Source of the DNA: Christensenella sp. UBA5327
Lineage (GTDB): Bacteria > Bacillota > Clostridia > Christensenellales > Aristaeellaceae
Length of the DNA stretch: 64,000 nt
NCBI GenBank assembly: GCA_002411105.1
Contig: DHQX01000036.1
Coordinates: 24,820 to 88,819, forward strand
Reading direction: 5' to 3'
A program made the position numbers and the translations under genes. This document shows, one piece after another, positions 25,441 through 33,607 of this stretch; the stretch's first letter is position 1, and each line of letters starts with the position of its first letter. The notes beneath the pieces were generated by a model. The model searched no databases, was not told the origin of the DNA, and saw only the letters and a list, made by a program, of their open reading frames with translations.

Positions 25441-26164
25441 CCGCGCCCTCTCCCTTGTTCATGTCGTCCTTCAATCGGGAGACCTCGGCCTCAGCCATCT
25501 CCCTGGTCACATAGTTCAGCGGCGAAAACCGGCCTTCCAGCGTCTCTTCCAGCTTTTCCAGCGCCTCATCACGCTTGCCCTCATCCAGGTCATAGCGGGA
25601 GAGGAAATACAGCGTGTCAATCTGACTGGGTTTGACGGCGTGGGCTTTTTCAAAATAGGGTCTGGCCTTTTCCTTGTCTTTCAGCAGCCTGTAATAGGTC
25701 TGTCCGAGGTTGTCCAGGATCACTGGGTCCTCATCATCATATTCCAGCGCTTCCTGGTTATAAGCGAGGGCTTTCTCCCCATCCCCCTGCTCCACATACA
25801 AAAAACCCAGCGACTGGTAGGTCAGCCCACAGGGCGCTTCCCGGTGGGAAGCTTCCAGCAGCCGGATGCCCTTGTCCAGGTCCCCGGTCTTCCAGCTTGC
25901 CACAGCATAGTTCATCAGCAGCTGCTGCTTGCGCTCAGCATTCATGTCCGGCGCCTTCTGCGCCTTCACCATGATCTCCTTCACCTTCTCAAAAGCGCCC
26001 TCTTCCCCGCTGCGCATCAAGAGCACCGCATAGGGCAGCATGTAGCTGGCCGCCACCTCGCCCTCCCGGTAGAGCTCCTCATACATGGCCCGTGCCTGGT
26101 CAGTTTGCCCCCTCTGGTGTTTCAACAGGGCGGATCTGGCTTTCAACTTGCTTAAGAATCCCAT
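25433..26164 (-). CDS. Tetratricopeptide-repeat protein
   Basis: The 243-residue product consists of helical TPR-like repeats: AMYEELYREGEVAASYMLPYA, GDLDKGIRLLEASHREAP, GLTYQSLGFLYVEQGDGEKALAYNQEALEYDDEDP (cited in parts), and PVILDNLGQTYYRLLKDKEKA. No signal peptide is present; the N-terminus MGFLSKLKARSALL is amphipathic and basic and could bind the membrane surface. The ATG at 26164 lies 65 bases inside the end of the upstream yprB frame; residues upstream of it in the longer frame look non-coding. TPR proteins are scaffolds; the partner is not known. Confidence 0.75.
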   Translation of the reverse strand: MGFLSKLKARSALLKHQRGQTDQARAMYEELYREGEVAASYMLPYAVLLMRSGEEGAFEKVKEIMVKAQKAPDMNAERKQQLLMNYAVASWKTGDLDKGIRLLEASHREAPCGLTYQSLGFLYVEQGDGEKALAYNQEALEYDDEDPVILDNLGQTYYRLLKDKEKARPYFEKAHAVKPSQIDTLYFLSRYDLDEGKRDEALEKLEETLEGRFSPLNYVTREMAEAEVSRLKDDMNKGEGAGA

Positions 26165-27296
26165 GCTTCTGCTTTTCAACCTTTCTAACAAGCCGCAGGT
26201 AGCGGTGTTCCAGTGCCGCATAATCCTCCGCCGCCTTGGCGGAAATATGCCGGCGTTCTGCACAATATAGCATGCCCCGGCGCACAATATCAAGGGCGCG
26301 GGCGGGCTGGCGCATCCGATGTTCATAGATTTTGGCCAGCGCGGTGTACACATGGGGGCTCTCAGCCCGGGCCGCCAACAGCGCCTCATAGGCTGCAGCC
26401 GCCTCCGGGTTGTCCCACCGGCGCTTGTACATGTCAGCCAGCCGCAGGCCAGCCAGCACCTTTACATCCCGGTCCGTGCAGGCCCTGAAACAGGCCGCGG
26501 CCCTGCCCACCTGCCCATGTTTTTCATAGACCTTGCCGATGCTGAAGATATCCTGCTGGTGCCCTGCCTCAAGCGGCTTCTCGTGCAGGCGGCAGATCAG
26601 GAGCATCAGACGCGCCAGGGATGTGATATCCGTGAAATTGTGGCTGAGCACCGCGTCCATCAGCCCCTCATCCCTGCTCTTCAAGTATTCAAAGAAGCGC
26701 GCGGGAATTTCGGCCCCGGGCAGATCATCCTCCCGCGTCTGGCCAAACACCTGGGCCTCAATGGCGCCCAGGGAGCACTGCCTGATCCGCATCCTGAACA
26801 CCCGCCTGGCCGCGTGGATCAGATCGAGGTGGAGCGGAACCCGGTAAGCATCCTGCAGGCGGTTCACGGTGGCCCGGCTGTCAAGCAGCGGCATGTCAAA
26901 GCTGGCACCGTTAAAGGTGACCACGCAGCCCGCGCCCTCAATGCGCGGCAGCACCTGGCGGAGCATCAGGGGCTCCTGGTGATAGTCCCGGATCAGATAC
27001 TGGGTCACCTGCAGGGTGTTCCCCCTGAATTGCCCCAGCCCAATCAAAAAAGCGACGGTGCCCGCACCGCCCCTTAGGCCTGTGGTTTCGGTATCCACAA
27101 ACAGGAAGTTTTCAAGGGGGATATTCTGCTGCGCGTGAACCCCCAGGTATTCAAGGGTCTCCCGGCTTATTTCCCTCTGCTCAACCGCTATCTGGGCGCA
27201 GGTCTCCTTCACCAGCAGCTCCAGCGCTGCCGGGGCCGCCTTGGGCTGGCTGCTGATGGGCTGCGCCGCGCGCAGCCTGTCAAGCATGGAGGCCAT
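26100..27296 (-). CDS. yprB: Ribonuclease H-like exonuclease (YprB family)
   Basis: The 398-residue protein carries a DnaQ/RNase H-like exonuclease fold of the YprB type. Motif I is FVDTETTGL (Asp68, Glu70), motif II TFNGASFDMPLLDSR (near 125-140), and motif III HNFTDITSLARL (near 228), supplying the acidic metal ligands. The C-terminal 150 residues are helical and TPR-like (GKVYEKHGQVGRAAACFRAC and later repeats), as in many YprB proteins. The start codon overlaps the stop of the adjacent VanY gene (TGATG). The YprB family is predicted to act on single-stranded nucleic acid; activity has not been shown for most members. Confidence 0.8.
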   Translation of the reverse strand: MASMLDRLRAAQPISSQPKAAPAALELLVKETCAQIAVEQREISRETLEYLGVHAQQNIPLENFLFVDTETTGLRGGAGTVAFLIGLGQFRGNTLQVTQYLIRDYHQEPLMLRQVLPRIEGAGCVVTFNGASFDMPLLDSRATVNRLQDAYRVPLHLDLIHAARRVFRMRIRQCSLGAIEAQVFGQTREDDLPGAEIPARFFEYLKSRDEGLMDAVLSHNFTDITSLARLMLLICRLHEKPLEAGHQQDIFSIGKVYEKHGQVGRAAACFRACTDRDVKVLAGLRLADMYKRRWDNPEAAAAYEALLAARAESPHVYTALAKIYEHRMRQPARALDIVRRGMLYCAERRHISAKAAEDYAALEHRYLRLVRKVEKQKHGILKQVESQIRPVETPEGAN

Positions 27297-28267
27297 CAGC
27301 CGCCCTCAGCCTGAAAGAGGCTTGTCTCCTCATCCTCATCCACCCGGGGTGCTGAGGTGGGCCTGGGGGTGGGATAGGCATACCACACCGCCTGGTCATA
27401 GCTGGTGCCCTCCGGCAGGAAGGGCGCTGAGGCAGCGCGCATGGCGGCCTCCTGCCCCATGCCATCAGCCAGCGCAAGGGCGCTCAGGGCTTCCGGCGTA
27501 TTGCCCGCGATCATCTGGCTGACCAAGCCTTGCAGAAGAAAGTTGTTGCCTTTGGCCAGCACATACTCCGGCAGATGCTGGGCATATGCCACATAGGTTT
27601 CAAGCGGGATATTCAAGTGATAAAGCGCCGTGGCATGGGCGACGCCCACATAGCGGATGTGCCAGGGCTCGTCCGACACCCCGGTGATGCTCCGCCACTC
27701 GGTTTTGTAGCGCACAATAAAGCCAAAGCGGTGGGCGTTCTCCCCCACCCAGATGCCTTCTGGCGTTTGGCCGAATTTAGGGTTCAGGTTGAGCTGAGAG
27801 GGAGACTGCACATCCATTGCCAGGCCTAGCTGGTGCTCGCTTGTGCCCGGGGCTGCCACGCGGCGGCTGGCTTTCTCCTTGCTGCCCACCTCCTCCACCT
27901 TGGCATTGAAAAGAATCTGCTGGATGCCATAGGCACGGTAGCCAGAGGTGGCATACAGGGTGTGCCCCTTTTCGTGGAGCGCCGCCTCAAACAGCCTTTC
28001 CAGGGCACGGGCGGCTTCCTCCCGCATCAGGATGTTGCTCTCCAGGCTTTTCTTGCGGGTCTGCACATCGGGCTGCACCAGGTCTTCAGGCACATGAGCC
28101 TTGCTGATGCGGTTCTGGGCGTTGACCAAAACCAGCATGCCGCCCAGCTCCATCATGGATGGAAGCTGGCTGGCAGGCGCCGGTGTCGGGGCAGGCGCGG
28201 CGTTTTCAGCCAGGGCAAAGGACAGCGCGCACACACATATTACCAGCATCACAATCAATCTTCTCAT
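27296..28267 (-). CDS. VanY-type D-alanyl-D-alanine carboxypeptidase (first of three)
   Basis: M15B-family metallopeptidase of 323 residues that trims the terminal D-Ala from peptidoglycan stem peptides. It has a signal peptide (MRRLIVMLVICVCALSFALA) and a Pro/Ala spacer. Zinc motifs are intact: GTSEHQLGLAMDV (SxHxxGxxxD) and DEPWHIRYVG (ExxWH). YATSGYRAYGIQQ is the conserved substrate-binding segment. A C-terminal extension of about 90 residues after the catalytic domain, ending in a TPRPTSAP-rich tail, is absent in its two neighbours. The ATG at 28267 has GAGGG five bases upstream; an in-frame TTG at 28279 is less likely. It follows the second VanY gene by nine bases. Confidence 0.88.
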   Translation of the reverse strand: MRRLIVMLVICVCALSFALAENAAPAPTPAPASQLPSMMELGGMLVLVNAQNRISKAHVPEDLVQPDVQTRKKSLESNILMREEAARALERLFEAALHEKGHTLYATSGYRAYGIQQILFNAKVEEVGSKEKASRRVAAPGTSEHQLGLAMDVQSPSQLNLNPKFGQTPEGIWVGENAHRFGFIVRYKTEWRSITGVSDEPWHIRYVGVAHATALYHLNIPLETYVAYAQHLPEYVLAKGNNFLLQGLVSQMIAGNTPEALSALALADGMGQEAAMRAASAPFLPEGTSYDQAVWYAYPTPRPTSAPRVDEDEETSLFQAEGG

Positions 28268-28275
28268 CGGATCCC

Positions 28276-29091
28276 TCAAGGCTTTTTGTAAAACATGGAC
28301 ACCTCGCTGTCGCCGCTTTCGTCTGTGTCATCCAGCTCGCGCACCGGGGGCGGGGCGTTGAGCTGGGCGCACAGCGCCAAAAAGTCGCCGCCTGCCGCCT
28401 CATAATCCTGGATGGCCCGCTGGGATTCCTGGGTGAACTCCTCCAGCGACAGGCGCTTTTCCATGATGTACCGGGCCACCTCTTTGCCCACATAGCGCAG
28501 ATGCCAGGGCTCATAGATGATGCCGGTGATGTCCTGCTTTTCTTTCAGATAGCGGATAATAAAGCCGAATTCCGCGCAGTTTGCCTCCATCCACTGGGCT
28601 TCTTTGGTGTTGCCAAACTCCGGTCGCATACCATCCTGTTTGGCCCATTCCAGGTTGAGCACATCAACGCCCAGACCGGTCTGATGGTCGGAGGAGCCGG
28701 GGTAGGCCACCACGCCGTCATCCTTGCCGTATTTCTCCAGGCGGTTCTGGTACATGGTCTCCTGGGTTCTGTAGTTGCGGTAGGAGCTTTTGACATACAG
28801 CTGATGCCCTGCTTCTTCCGCCGCTCTAAACAGATCCTGCAGCGCCACCGCCGCTTCCTTTCTGAGCATGTGGAGCCCGCTCACACTGCGCAAGGCGCTG
28901 ATGCTCACCAGGTTATGGGGCTCAAAGTCCTTGTCCAGCAGGGATTGGCGGTTGACCATGGTGAGGTTGCCATTGCGGTTTTCCAGCAGGTTTGCCGGAA
29001 TGACATAAGCCCATTCAGGCTGTGCTGAAACTGGAACCAGCGGCATGATCAATAACACCGCCAGTACAACCAAAATAAAACGTCTGCTCAT
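28276..29091 (-). CDS. VanY-type D-alanyl-D-alanine carboxypeptidase (second of three)
   Basis: A 271-residue M15B enzyme with signal peptide (MSRRFILVVLAVLLIMPLVPVSA). Catalytic motifs are GSSDHQTGLGVDV and YEPWHLRYVG, both complete, and the substrate segment is VKSSYRNYRTQE. It is the most divergent of the trio: His-Gln-Thr replaces His-Gln-Leu and the sequence before EPWH differs. The C-terminal tail is acidic (RELDDTDESGD). The gene overlaps its upstream neighbour by four bases (ATGA). Confidence 0.88.
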   Translation of the reverse strand: MSRRFILVVLAVLLIMPLVPVSAQPEWAYVIPANLLENRNGNLTMVNRQSLLDKDFEPHNLVSISALRSVSGLHMLRKEAAVALQDLFRAAEEAGHQLYVKSSYRNYRTQETMYQNRLEKYGKDDGVVAYPGSSDHQTGLGVDVLNLEWAKQDGMRPEFGNTKEAQWMEANCAEFGFIIRYLKEKQDITGIIYEPWHLRYVGKEVARYIMEKRLSLEEFTQESQRAIQDYEAAGGDFLALCAQLNAPPPVRELDDTDESGDSEVSMFYKKP

Positions 29092-29768
29092 CCGCCAAAT
29101 CCTTCCGTGAAATAGGCGCCAAAAGAAGCTTCGCTGAGCTGGTAGACATACTGCTCCAGCGGAATATCAAGCCGCTGCATCTCCGCCGCGTGGGGCAGCC
29201 CAACATAGCGGATATGCCAGGGCTCATCAGCGATGCCGGTCACCTCAGTCCACTCCGCTTTATACCGCACGATAAAACCGAAGCGGTGGGCATTTTCCCG
29301 CACCCACTGCCCCTCCCCGGAGCGGCCAAAGGCCTGGTTCAGGTTGGTGCTGCTGCGCCTGCCCAGATCCATCGCCAGGCCCAGCTGATGCTCACTGCTG
29401 CCCGGATCGGCCACCAGCAGGCCGGCTTTTGCAGCGCCGGTGCTGGCCACCTTGCGCCGGTAGATGATGTGCTGCTTGTCAAAGCTGCGGTATCCAGACA
29501 CCGCCACCAGAATATGGCCGTCTGCCCTGGCCGCCTCAAACATCGCCTCCAGCGCCGATGCGGCTTCCTGGCGCATCAACACGCTGCCGCCCATGGACCG
29601 GACCGCTGGCTTTATCAGATCAGGGGGCACATAGTCCTGGGCCAGCTGAAAGGTGCGGTTCACCAGGTAAAGATTGCCGCCCAGTGAGGTCTGGTCCACA
29701 CAGGCGTTCATGCCACCCTGGGCGATGGCAAAGGCAGCGATGAAAAGCGACAGGAGCTTAGCGATCAT
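29088..29768 (-). CDS. VanY-type D-alanyl-D-alanine carboxypeptidase (third of three)
   Basis: A 226-residue M15B enzyme with a short signal peptide (MIAKLLSLFIAAFAIAQGG). Motifs are GSSEHQLGLAMDL and DEPWHIRYVG, with AVSGYRSFDKQHI in the substrate segment. It is the shortest of the three and closest to the 27296-28267 copy (both share NAHRFGFIVRYK-EW). Translation starts inside the end of hflX (11-base overlap). The three genes read as tandem duplication followed by divergence. Confidence 0.88.
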   Translation of the reverse strand: MIAKLLSLFIAAFAIAQGGMNACVDQTSLGGNLYLVNRTFQLAQDYVPPDLIKPAVRSMGGSVLMRQEAASALEAMFEAARADGHILVAVSGYRSFDKQHIIYRRKVASTGAAKAGLLVADPGSSEHQLGLAMDLGRRSSTNLNQAFGRSGEGQWVRENAHRFGFIVRYKAEWTEVTGIADEPWHIRYVGLPHAAEMQRLDIPLEQYVYQLSEASFGAYFTEGFGG

Positions 29769-31548
29769 TGGCCTTCTCCTGGCTGAACAGCTCCTTGTAC
29801 TGGGCGCGCAGCTTCATCATGGCCACGGGCTTGAGCCGTACGGTCACCCGGGTGCCGGTGTCCTCGTGTTCTTCCTTTACAATCCTGCCCTGCTTGCGCA
29901 GTTCATTCAGCGCCTCATACTGGGTGAAGGGCACGAAGAGACCATATTCCCGCTCGCTGTCCCGCAGGATTTTTGCGATCTGGTCCATCAGCAGGGGGAT
30001 CCCTTCCCCTGTGCGGGCAGATACCATGATGGCGCCTGAAATCGCGATGTGGCTGTTCTCCCCGGCGATATCCGCCTTGTTGAGCACCTCGATGCGGGGC
30101 TGGCCGGTGGCGCCCAGGTCATGGAGGACCGATTCCACCACCTGGCGCTGCTGCTGTGCTTCCGGATTGGCAGCATCAGACACAATCACCAGCACATCAG
30201 CCAGCGCGGCTTCCTCAAGGGTTGATTTGAAGGCCTCGACCAGGTCAGTGGGCAGTTTGCTGATAAAGCCCACGGAGTCAACCAGCAGAAAACTGTCCCC
30301 GTCAGGCAGGGTCACCTTGCGGGATACCGCGTCAAGGGTGGCAAAGAGCAGGTTTTCCACATATACGTCAGCGCCCGATAGGCGGTTTAAAAGGCTGGAC
30401 TTCCCGGTGTTGGTGTAGCCCACCAGGGCCACCACGGGAATATCGCTCTGTTGGCGGTTTTTGCGGCGGATGGCGCGCTGGCGCTCCAATTCCTTGAGCT
30501 CAGTGCTTAAGATCTGAATCCGCCGCCTGATATAGCGCCGGTCCATCTCCAGCTTGCTCTCACCCGGGCCCCGGGTGCCGATGCCGCCGGCCAGCCGGGA
30601 GAGGGCTGAGCGGGCACCGATCAGATGGCTGGCGCGGTATTTCAGCTGCGCCAGGCTCACCTGAAGTTTGCCCTCGCTGGTGGTGGCGCGCAGGGCAAAG
30701 ATGTCCAGAATCAGCGTGGTGCGGTCGATCACCCGGGCGCCGGTCAATTCTTCCAATTGGTTCAGCTGCACGCTGGATAGCTCATCATCCGCGATCACCA
30801 GGTCCGCTTCCAGCGCCTGCACGTCAAGGGCTACTTCCAGGGCTTTGCCTGAGCCGATGTAGCTCTTCGGGTCCATGGCGCTTTTTGCCTGAAGCGCACG
30901 CCCCACCACCACAGCCCCGGCGCTCTCCGCCAGGGAAGCCAGTTCGTCAAGGGACCTGTCGCTGTCAATGCCAATCAGATAGACGCGCTCGGTCTGTGTG
31001 CCGGTCAGCTGCTCCTGGGGTGCCAGGGGCTGATCATTGACCCAAATGGCCTCCATCCACTTGGGGTGGCTCAACGCCCGGGCTCCGGTCACCATCACAG
31101 GCCCGGGCTTGTAGCCCATCTCCTGATCCGGCACCAGATAGCACACGCTGGCCCCTGCCACGCTGCCGTCATCATCCGCGCCAAGGGCGCAGATGGCGTC
31201 CAGCCGCAGGCTCTTGAGCGCTGAGAGATCCACATCCGACAGCATCGACTGCCCTGCCGGGTGGGTATGGATGCAGCGCACCCGGCTCAAGCGGTTTTCA
31301 TTCCGGCGCTGGGACAAATCCGCCAGCGGCACATTGTCCTTCTGCCCGATGGCAATGTCCAGCACCTCCCCGCCCCGGGAGAGGTACAGCGCGATTTCCC
31401 GCCTGATCTGCGCTGTGAACCGGCACAAAGCCTGGGCCAGCTCATAGGGCAGGAACTCATCCGAGCCCACAGGAAAATCAAACAGCAGGGAGATCTCCCG
31501 CTGCACGCTGTCCTTGATTCCGGTCAGGTTTCCGCGCAGTTCTGGCAT
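29758..31548 (-). CDS. hflX: GTPase HflX with N-terminal JAMM-like domain
   Basis: Ribosome-associated GTPase that splits stalled or stressed ribosomes. The HflX domain starts at about residue 190 (GTQTERVYLIGID), with the glycine-rich segment GGIGTRGPGESKLEMDRR, G1 GYTNTGKSS near 378, G3 VDSVGF and G4 NKAD. The first about 185 residues are extra relative to E. coli HflX and contain CIHTHPAGQSMLSDVD: His94, His96, Ser104 and Asp107 fit the JAMM/MPN pattern HxHPx6SxxD, with Glu51 or Glu61 as possible upstream glutamate. Long HflX forms of this type occur in Clostridia. The gene lies between iscU and the VanY trio with short spacing. Confidence 0.92.
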   Translation of the reverse strand: MPELRGNLTGIKDSVQREISLLFDFPVGSDEFLPYELAQALCRFTAQIRREIALYLSRGGEVLDIAIGQKDNVPLADLSQRRNENRLSRVRCIHTHPAGQSMLSDVDLSALKSLRLDAICALGADDDGSVAGASVCYLVPDQEMGYKPGPVMVTGARALSHPKWMEAIWVNDQPLAPQEQLTGTQTERVYLIGIDSDRSLDELASLAESAGAVVVGRALQAKSAMDPKSYIGSGKALEVALDVQALEADLVIADDELSSVQLNQLEELTGARVIDRTTLILDIFALRATTSEGKLQVSLAQLKYRASHLIGARSALSRLAGGIGTRGPGESKLEMDRRYIRRRIQILSTELKELERQRAIRRKNRQQSDIPVVALVGYTNTGKSSLLNRLSGADVYVENLLFATLDAVSRKVTLPDGDSFLLVDSVGFISKLPTDLVEAFKSTLEEAALADVLVIVSDAANPEAQQQRQVVESVLHDLGATGQPRIEVLNKADIAGENSHIAISGAIMVSARTGEGIPLLMDQIAKILRDSEREYGLFVPFTQYEALNELRKQGRIVKEEHEDTGTRVTVRLKPVAMMKLRAQYKELFSQEKANDR

Positions 31549-31556
31549 GTTACTCC

Positions 31557-31934
31557 TCAGTGTGTCCCGCCCGCGTTCTTGCGGTAGTCTTCAATGGCCG
31601 CCCGGATGGCCTCCTCTGCCAGCACCGAGCAGTGCAGCTTCTGGGGCGGCAGGCCGTCCAGAGCCTCTGTCACCACCTTGTTGGTGACTTTCAGCGCCTC
31701 ATCCAGGCTTTTGCCACGCACCATCTCAGTGGCCATGGAGCTGGTGGCGATGGCCGCCCCGCAGCCAAAGGTCTTGAATCGCACATCCTGGATCACCTCG
31801 TCCTCCACGCGGATGTACATCTTCATGATGTCGCCGCAGGCAGCGCTGCCCACAGTGCCAATGCCGTTTGCATTGGCGAGTTCCCCCACGTTGCGGGGAT
31901 TGCTGAAGTGATCCATCACTTTTTCACTGTACAT
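31557..31934 (-). CDS. iscU: Iron-sulfur cluster scaffold protein IscU/NifU-like
   Basis: Scaffold on which Fe-S clusters are built from sulfur delivered by IscS. The 125 residues contain the three conserved cysteines (Cys33 in AACGD, Cys58 in FGCG, Cys102 in LHCS) and Asp35. It is the clostridial NifU-N type: no C-terminal Nfu domain. The next genes upstream are iscS and iscR; spacing of 9 bases to iscS and SD AAGGAG support one operon. No HscA/HscB/ferredoxin genes are present, which is usual for Clostridia. Confidence 0.95.
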   Translation of the reverse strand: MYSEKVMDHFSNPRNVGELANANGIGTVGSAACGDIMKMYIRVEDEVIQDVRFKTFGCGAAIATSSMATEMVRGKSLDEALKVTNKVVTEALDGLPPQKLHCSVLAEEAIRAAIEDYRKNAGGTH

Positions 31935-31943
31935 GGTTGCTCC

Positions 31944-33101
31944 TTAACTTGCAAGCGGGGACATGGCCCGCAGCTTTTCCACGATGCCGGGAAGAAGCCC
32001 CAGCACAGCGTCAATTTCTGTTGCAGTGGTGCTCTCAGACAGGGTGAAACGGATGCTGCTGTGTGCATTCTCCGCGTCAAGGCCAGTGGCCAGGAGCACA
32101 TGGGAGGGTTCCAGAGAGCCAGAGGCACAAGCGGAGCCTGAGGACGCGGCGATGCCGTTTAAGTCCAGGTGCAGCAGCAGCGCCTCGCCTTCAATAAACC
32201 GGAAGGACAGGTTGGCGTTGTTAGGCAAGCGGCATACCCGGTCGCCATTGAGGTGCACCTGGGGAATTTGTGCGATGATACCGTCAATCAGGCGGTTGCG
32301 CAGCTGGGTGATCCTGGCGGCGCTTTTGTGCAGTTCAATCCCTGCACGCTCGGCCGCCATGCCAAGCCCCACAATGCCGGCCACGTTCTCCGTACCCGCG
32401 CGGCGGCTTCGCTCCTGGGCGCCGCCGTGGAGCAGCGGCTCAATCCGGGTGCCGCTGCGCACATACAGTGCCCCCGTGCCCTTGGGTCCGTGGAATTTAT
32501 GGCCGGACAGGGACAGCAGGTCCACCTGCCAGTCATCCACATTCACAGGGACTGCACCCATGGCCTGCACCGCATCGGTATGGAAGGGGATGTTGCGGGC
32601 TCTGGCGATTTCACCAATGGCGCTGATGGGCTGCAGCGTACCAATCTCGTTGTTGGCCGCCATGATAGAGATGAGGATGGTCTTTTCGGTGATGGCTTCT
32701 TGCACAGCCGCCGGGCTGAGGATGCCGGAGGCATCCACCGGAAGATAGCTCACTTCAAAGCCCTGGGTTTCAAGCCATCTGGCCGTTTCCAAAACGGCCG
32801 GATGCTCTATGGCGCTGGTGATGATGTGATTTCCTTTGTTCCGGTTGGCCAAGGCGATGCCTTTGAGCGCCCAGTTGTCGCTCTCGGTGCCGCCGCTGGT
32901 GAAGTATATCTCACCAGGTTTGCAGCCGATCAGATGCGCCATCTGCCGCCTGGCCCTGTCCACCGCCTGCCTGGCATCGCGCCCCGTGGCATAGATGCTG
33001 GAAGCGTTGCCGTACTGGGTGGTGAGGTAGGGCATCATGGCCTCCAGCACCTCAGGCGCCAGGGGCGTTGTGGCGGCATTATCCAGATAAATTCTGTTCA
33101 A
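31944..33101 (-). CDS. iscS: Cysteine desulfurase IscS/NifS
   Basis: PLP enzyme that takes sulfur from L-cysteine. The 385 residues contain YLDNAATTPL at the N-terminus, HTDAVQA (PLP contact), SLSGHKFHGPKG with the Schiff-base Lys202, RAGTENV, and the mobile loop GSACASGSLEPSHVL with the catalytic Cys325. The start overlaps the iscR stop by four bases. Confidence 0.96.
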   Translation of the reverse strand: MNRIYLDNAATTPLAPEVLEAMMPYLTTQYGNASSIYATGRDARQAVDRARRQMAHLIGCKPGEIYFTSGGTESDNWALKGIALANRNKGNHIITSAIEHPAVLETARWLETQGFEVSYLPVDASGILSPAAVQEAITEKTILISIMAANNEIGTLQPISAIGEIARARNIPFHTDAVQAMGAVPVNVDDWQVDLLSLSGHKFHGPKGTGALYVRSGTRIEPLLHGGAQERSRRAGTENVAGIVGLGMAAERAGIELHKSAARITQLRNRLIDGIIAQIPQVHLNGDRVCRLPNNANLSFRFIEGEALLLHLDLNGIAASSGSACASGSLEPSHVLLATGLDAENAHSSIRFTLSESTTATEIDAVLGLLPGIVEKLRAMSPLAS

Positions 33102-33532
33102 TGGGTCACCTTCTTTGTGTTTGGAATCAGGCTGGGGTCTGCCAGCATGTCTTTGAGGGTGATGGTGTTCATCACCGCCTCAATGCCCCGGGTCAGATGC
33201 TCCCAGGTGCCTTTGAGGGCGCAGACGCCACTATTTTCGCAGCTGTCTGCGTCAATCACGCAGCCCGAAAGGGTCAGCGGGCCCTCCACGCTTTCGATGA
33301 TCTGGGCCACGGTGATATCCTCGGGGTTTTTCGCCAGCAAATAGCCCCCCTTGGTGCCGCGAACTGAACCGATCAGCCCGCTGCGTCTCAGGGCGCCAAG
33401 CAACTGCTCCGTGTATTCCCGCGGCTGCCCCTGGGTGATGATCCGGCTCAGCGGCTGCGGGCCTTTATTATGATGCTGCGCCAGATGCAGCATGGCATGC
33501 ATAGCATAATGGCTCTTGGCCGATAGTCTCAC
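33098..33532 (-). CDS. iscR: Rrf2-family [2Fe-2S] regulator IscR-like
   Basis: A 144-residue winged-helix regulator. MRLSAKSHYAMHAMLHLAQ and the recognition region YTEQLLGALRRSGLIGSVRG (40-59) are Rrf2 hallmarks, with KGGYLLAK as the wing. Cys91, Cys98 and Cys104 reproduce the C-x6-C-x5-C cluster ligand spacing of IscR, so it should sense Fe-S status. Translation starts at a GTG with GGAGG upstream; the longer frame to 33601 runs through the promoter and is not real. It heads the operon and should regulate itself through the inverted repeat at 33540-33568. Confidence 0.92.
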   Translation of the reverse strand: MRLSAKSHYAMHAMLHLAQHHNKGPQPLSRIITQGQPREYTEQLLGALRRSGLIGSVRGTKGGYLLAKNPEDITVAQIIESVEGPLTLSGCVIDADSCENSGVCALKGTWEHLTRGIEAVMNTITLKDMLADPSLIPNTKKVTH

Positions 33533-33539
33533 AGTTCCT

Positions 33540-33568
33540 CCAATCCCGACAAAATCGCTCAGGATTGG
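33540..33568. promoter_or_regulatory. Operator-like inverted repeat at the isc start site
   Basis: CCAATCC (33540-33546) and GGATTGG (33562-33568) are perfect 7-base arms 15 bases apart. They lie directly after the -10 box and end next to the GGAGG of iscR, so bound protein would block initiation; as RNA the arms could also mask the ribosome site. Confidence 0.55.
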
Positions 33569-33572
33569 GTGC

Positions 33573-33601
33573 AGTGTACACCCACCTGTTTGCCTTGTCA
33601 A
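33573..33601 (-). promoter_or_regulatory. Promoter of the iscR operon
   Basis: Minus strand TTGACA (33601-33596), 17-base spacer, TACACT (33578-33573). It starts only seven bases after the end of recG and probably drives a ten-kilobase block down to scpB. Confidence 0.85.
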
Positions 33602-33607
33602 TTGCCC

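Noticed and set aside
33533..33601. N-terminal extension of IscR
   Set aside because: This segment contains the -35 and -10 boxes and an inverted repeat; the GTG at 33532 has GGAGG and gives the conserved Rrf2 N-terminus.
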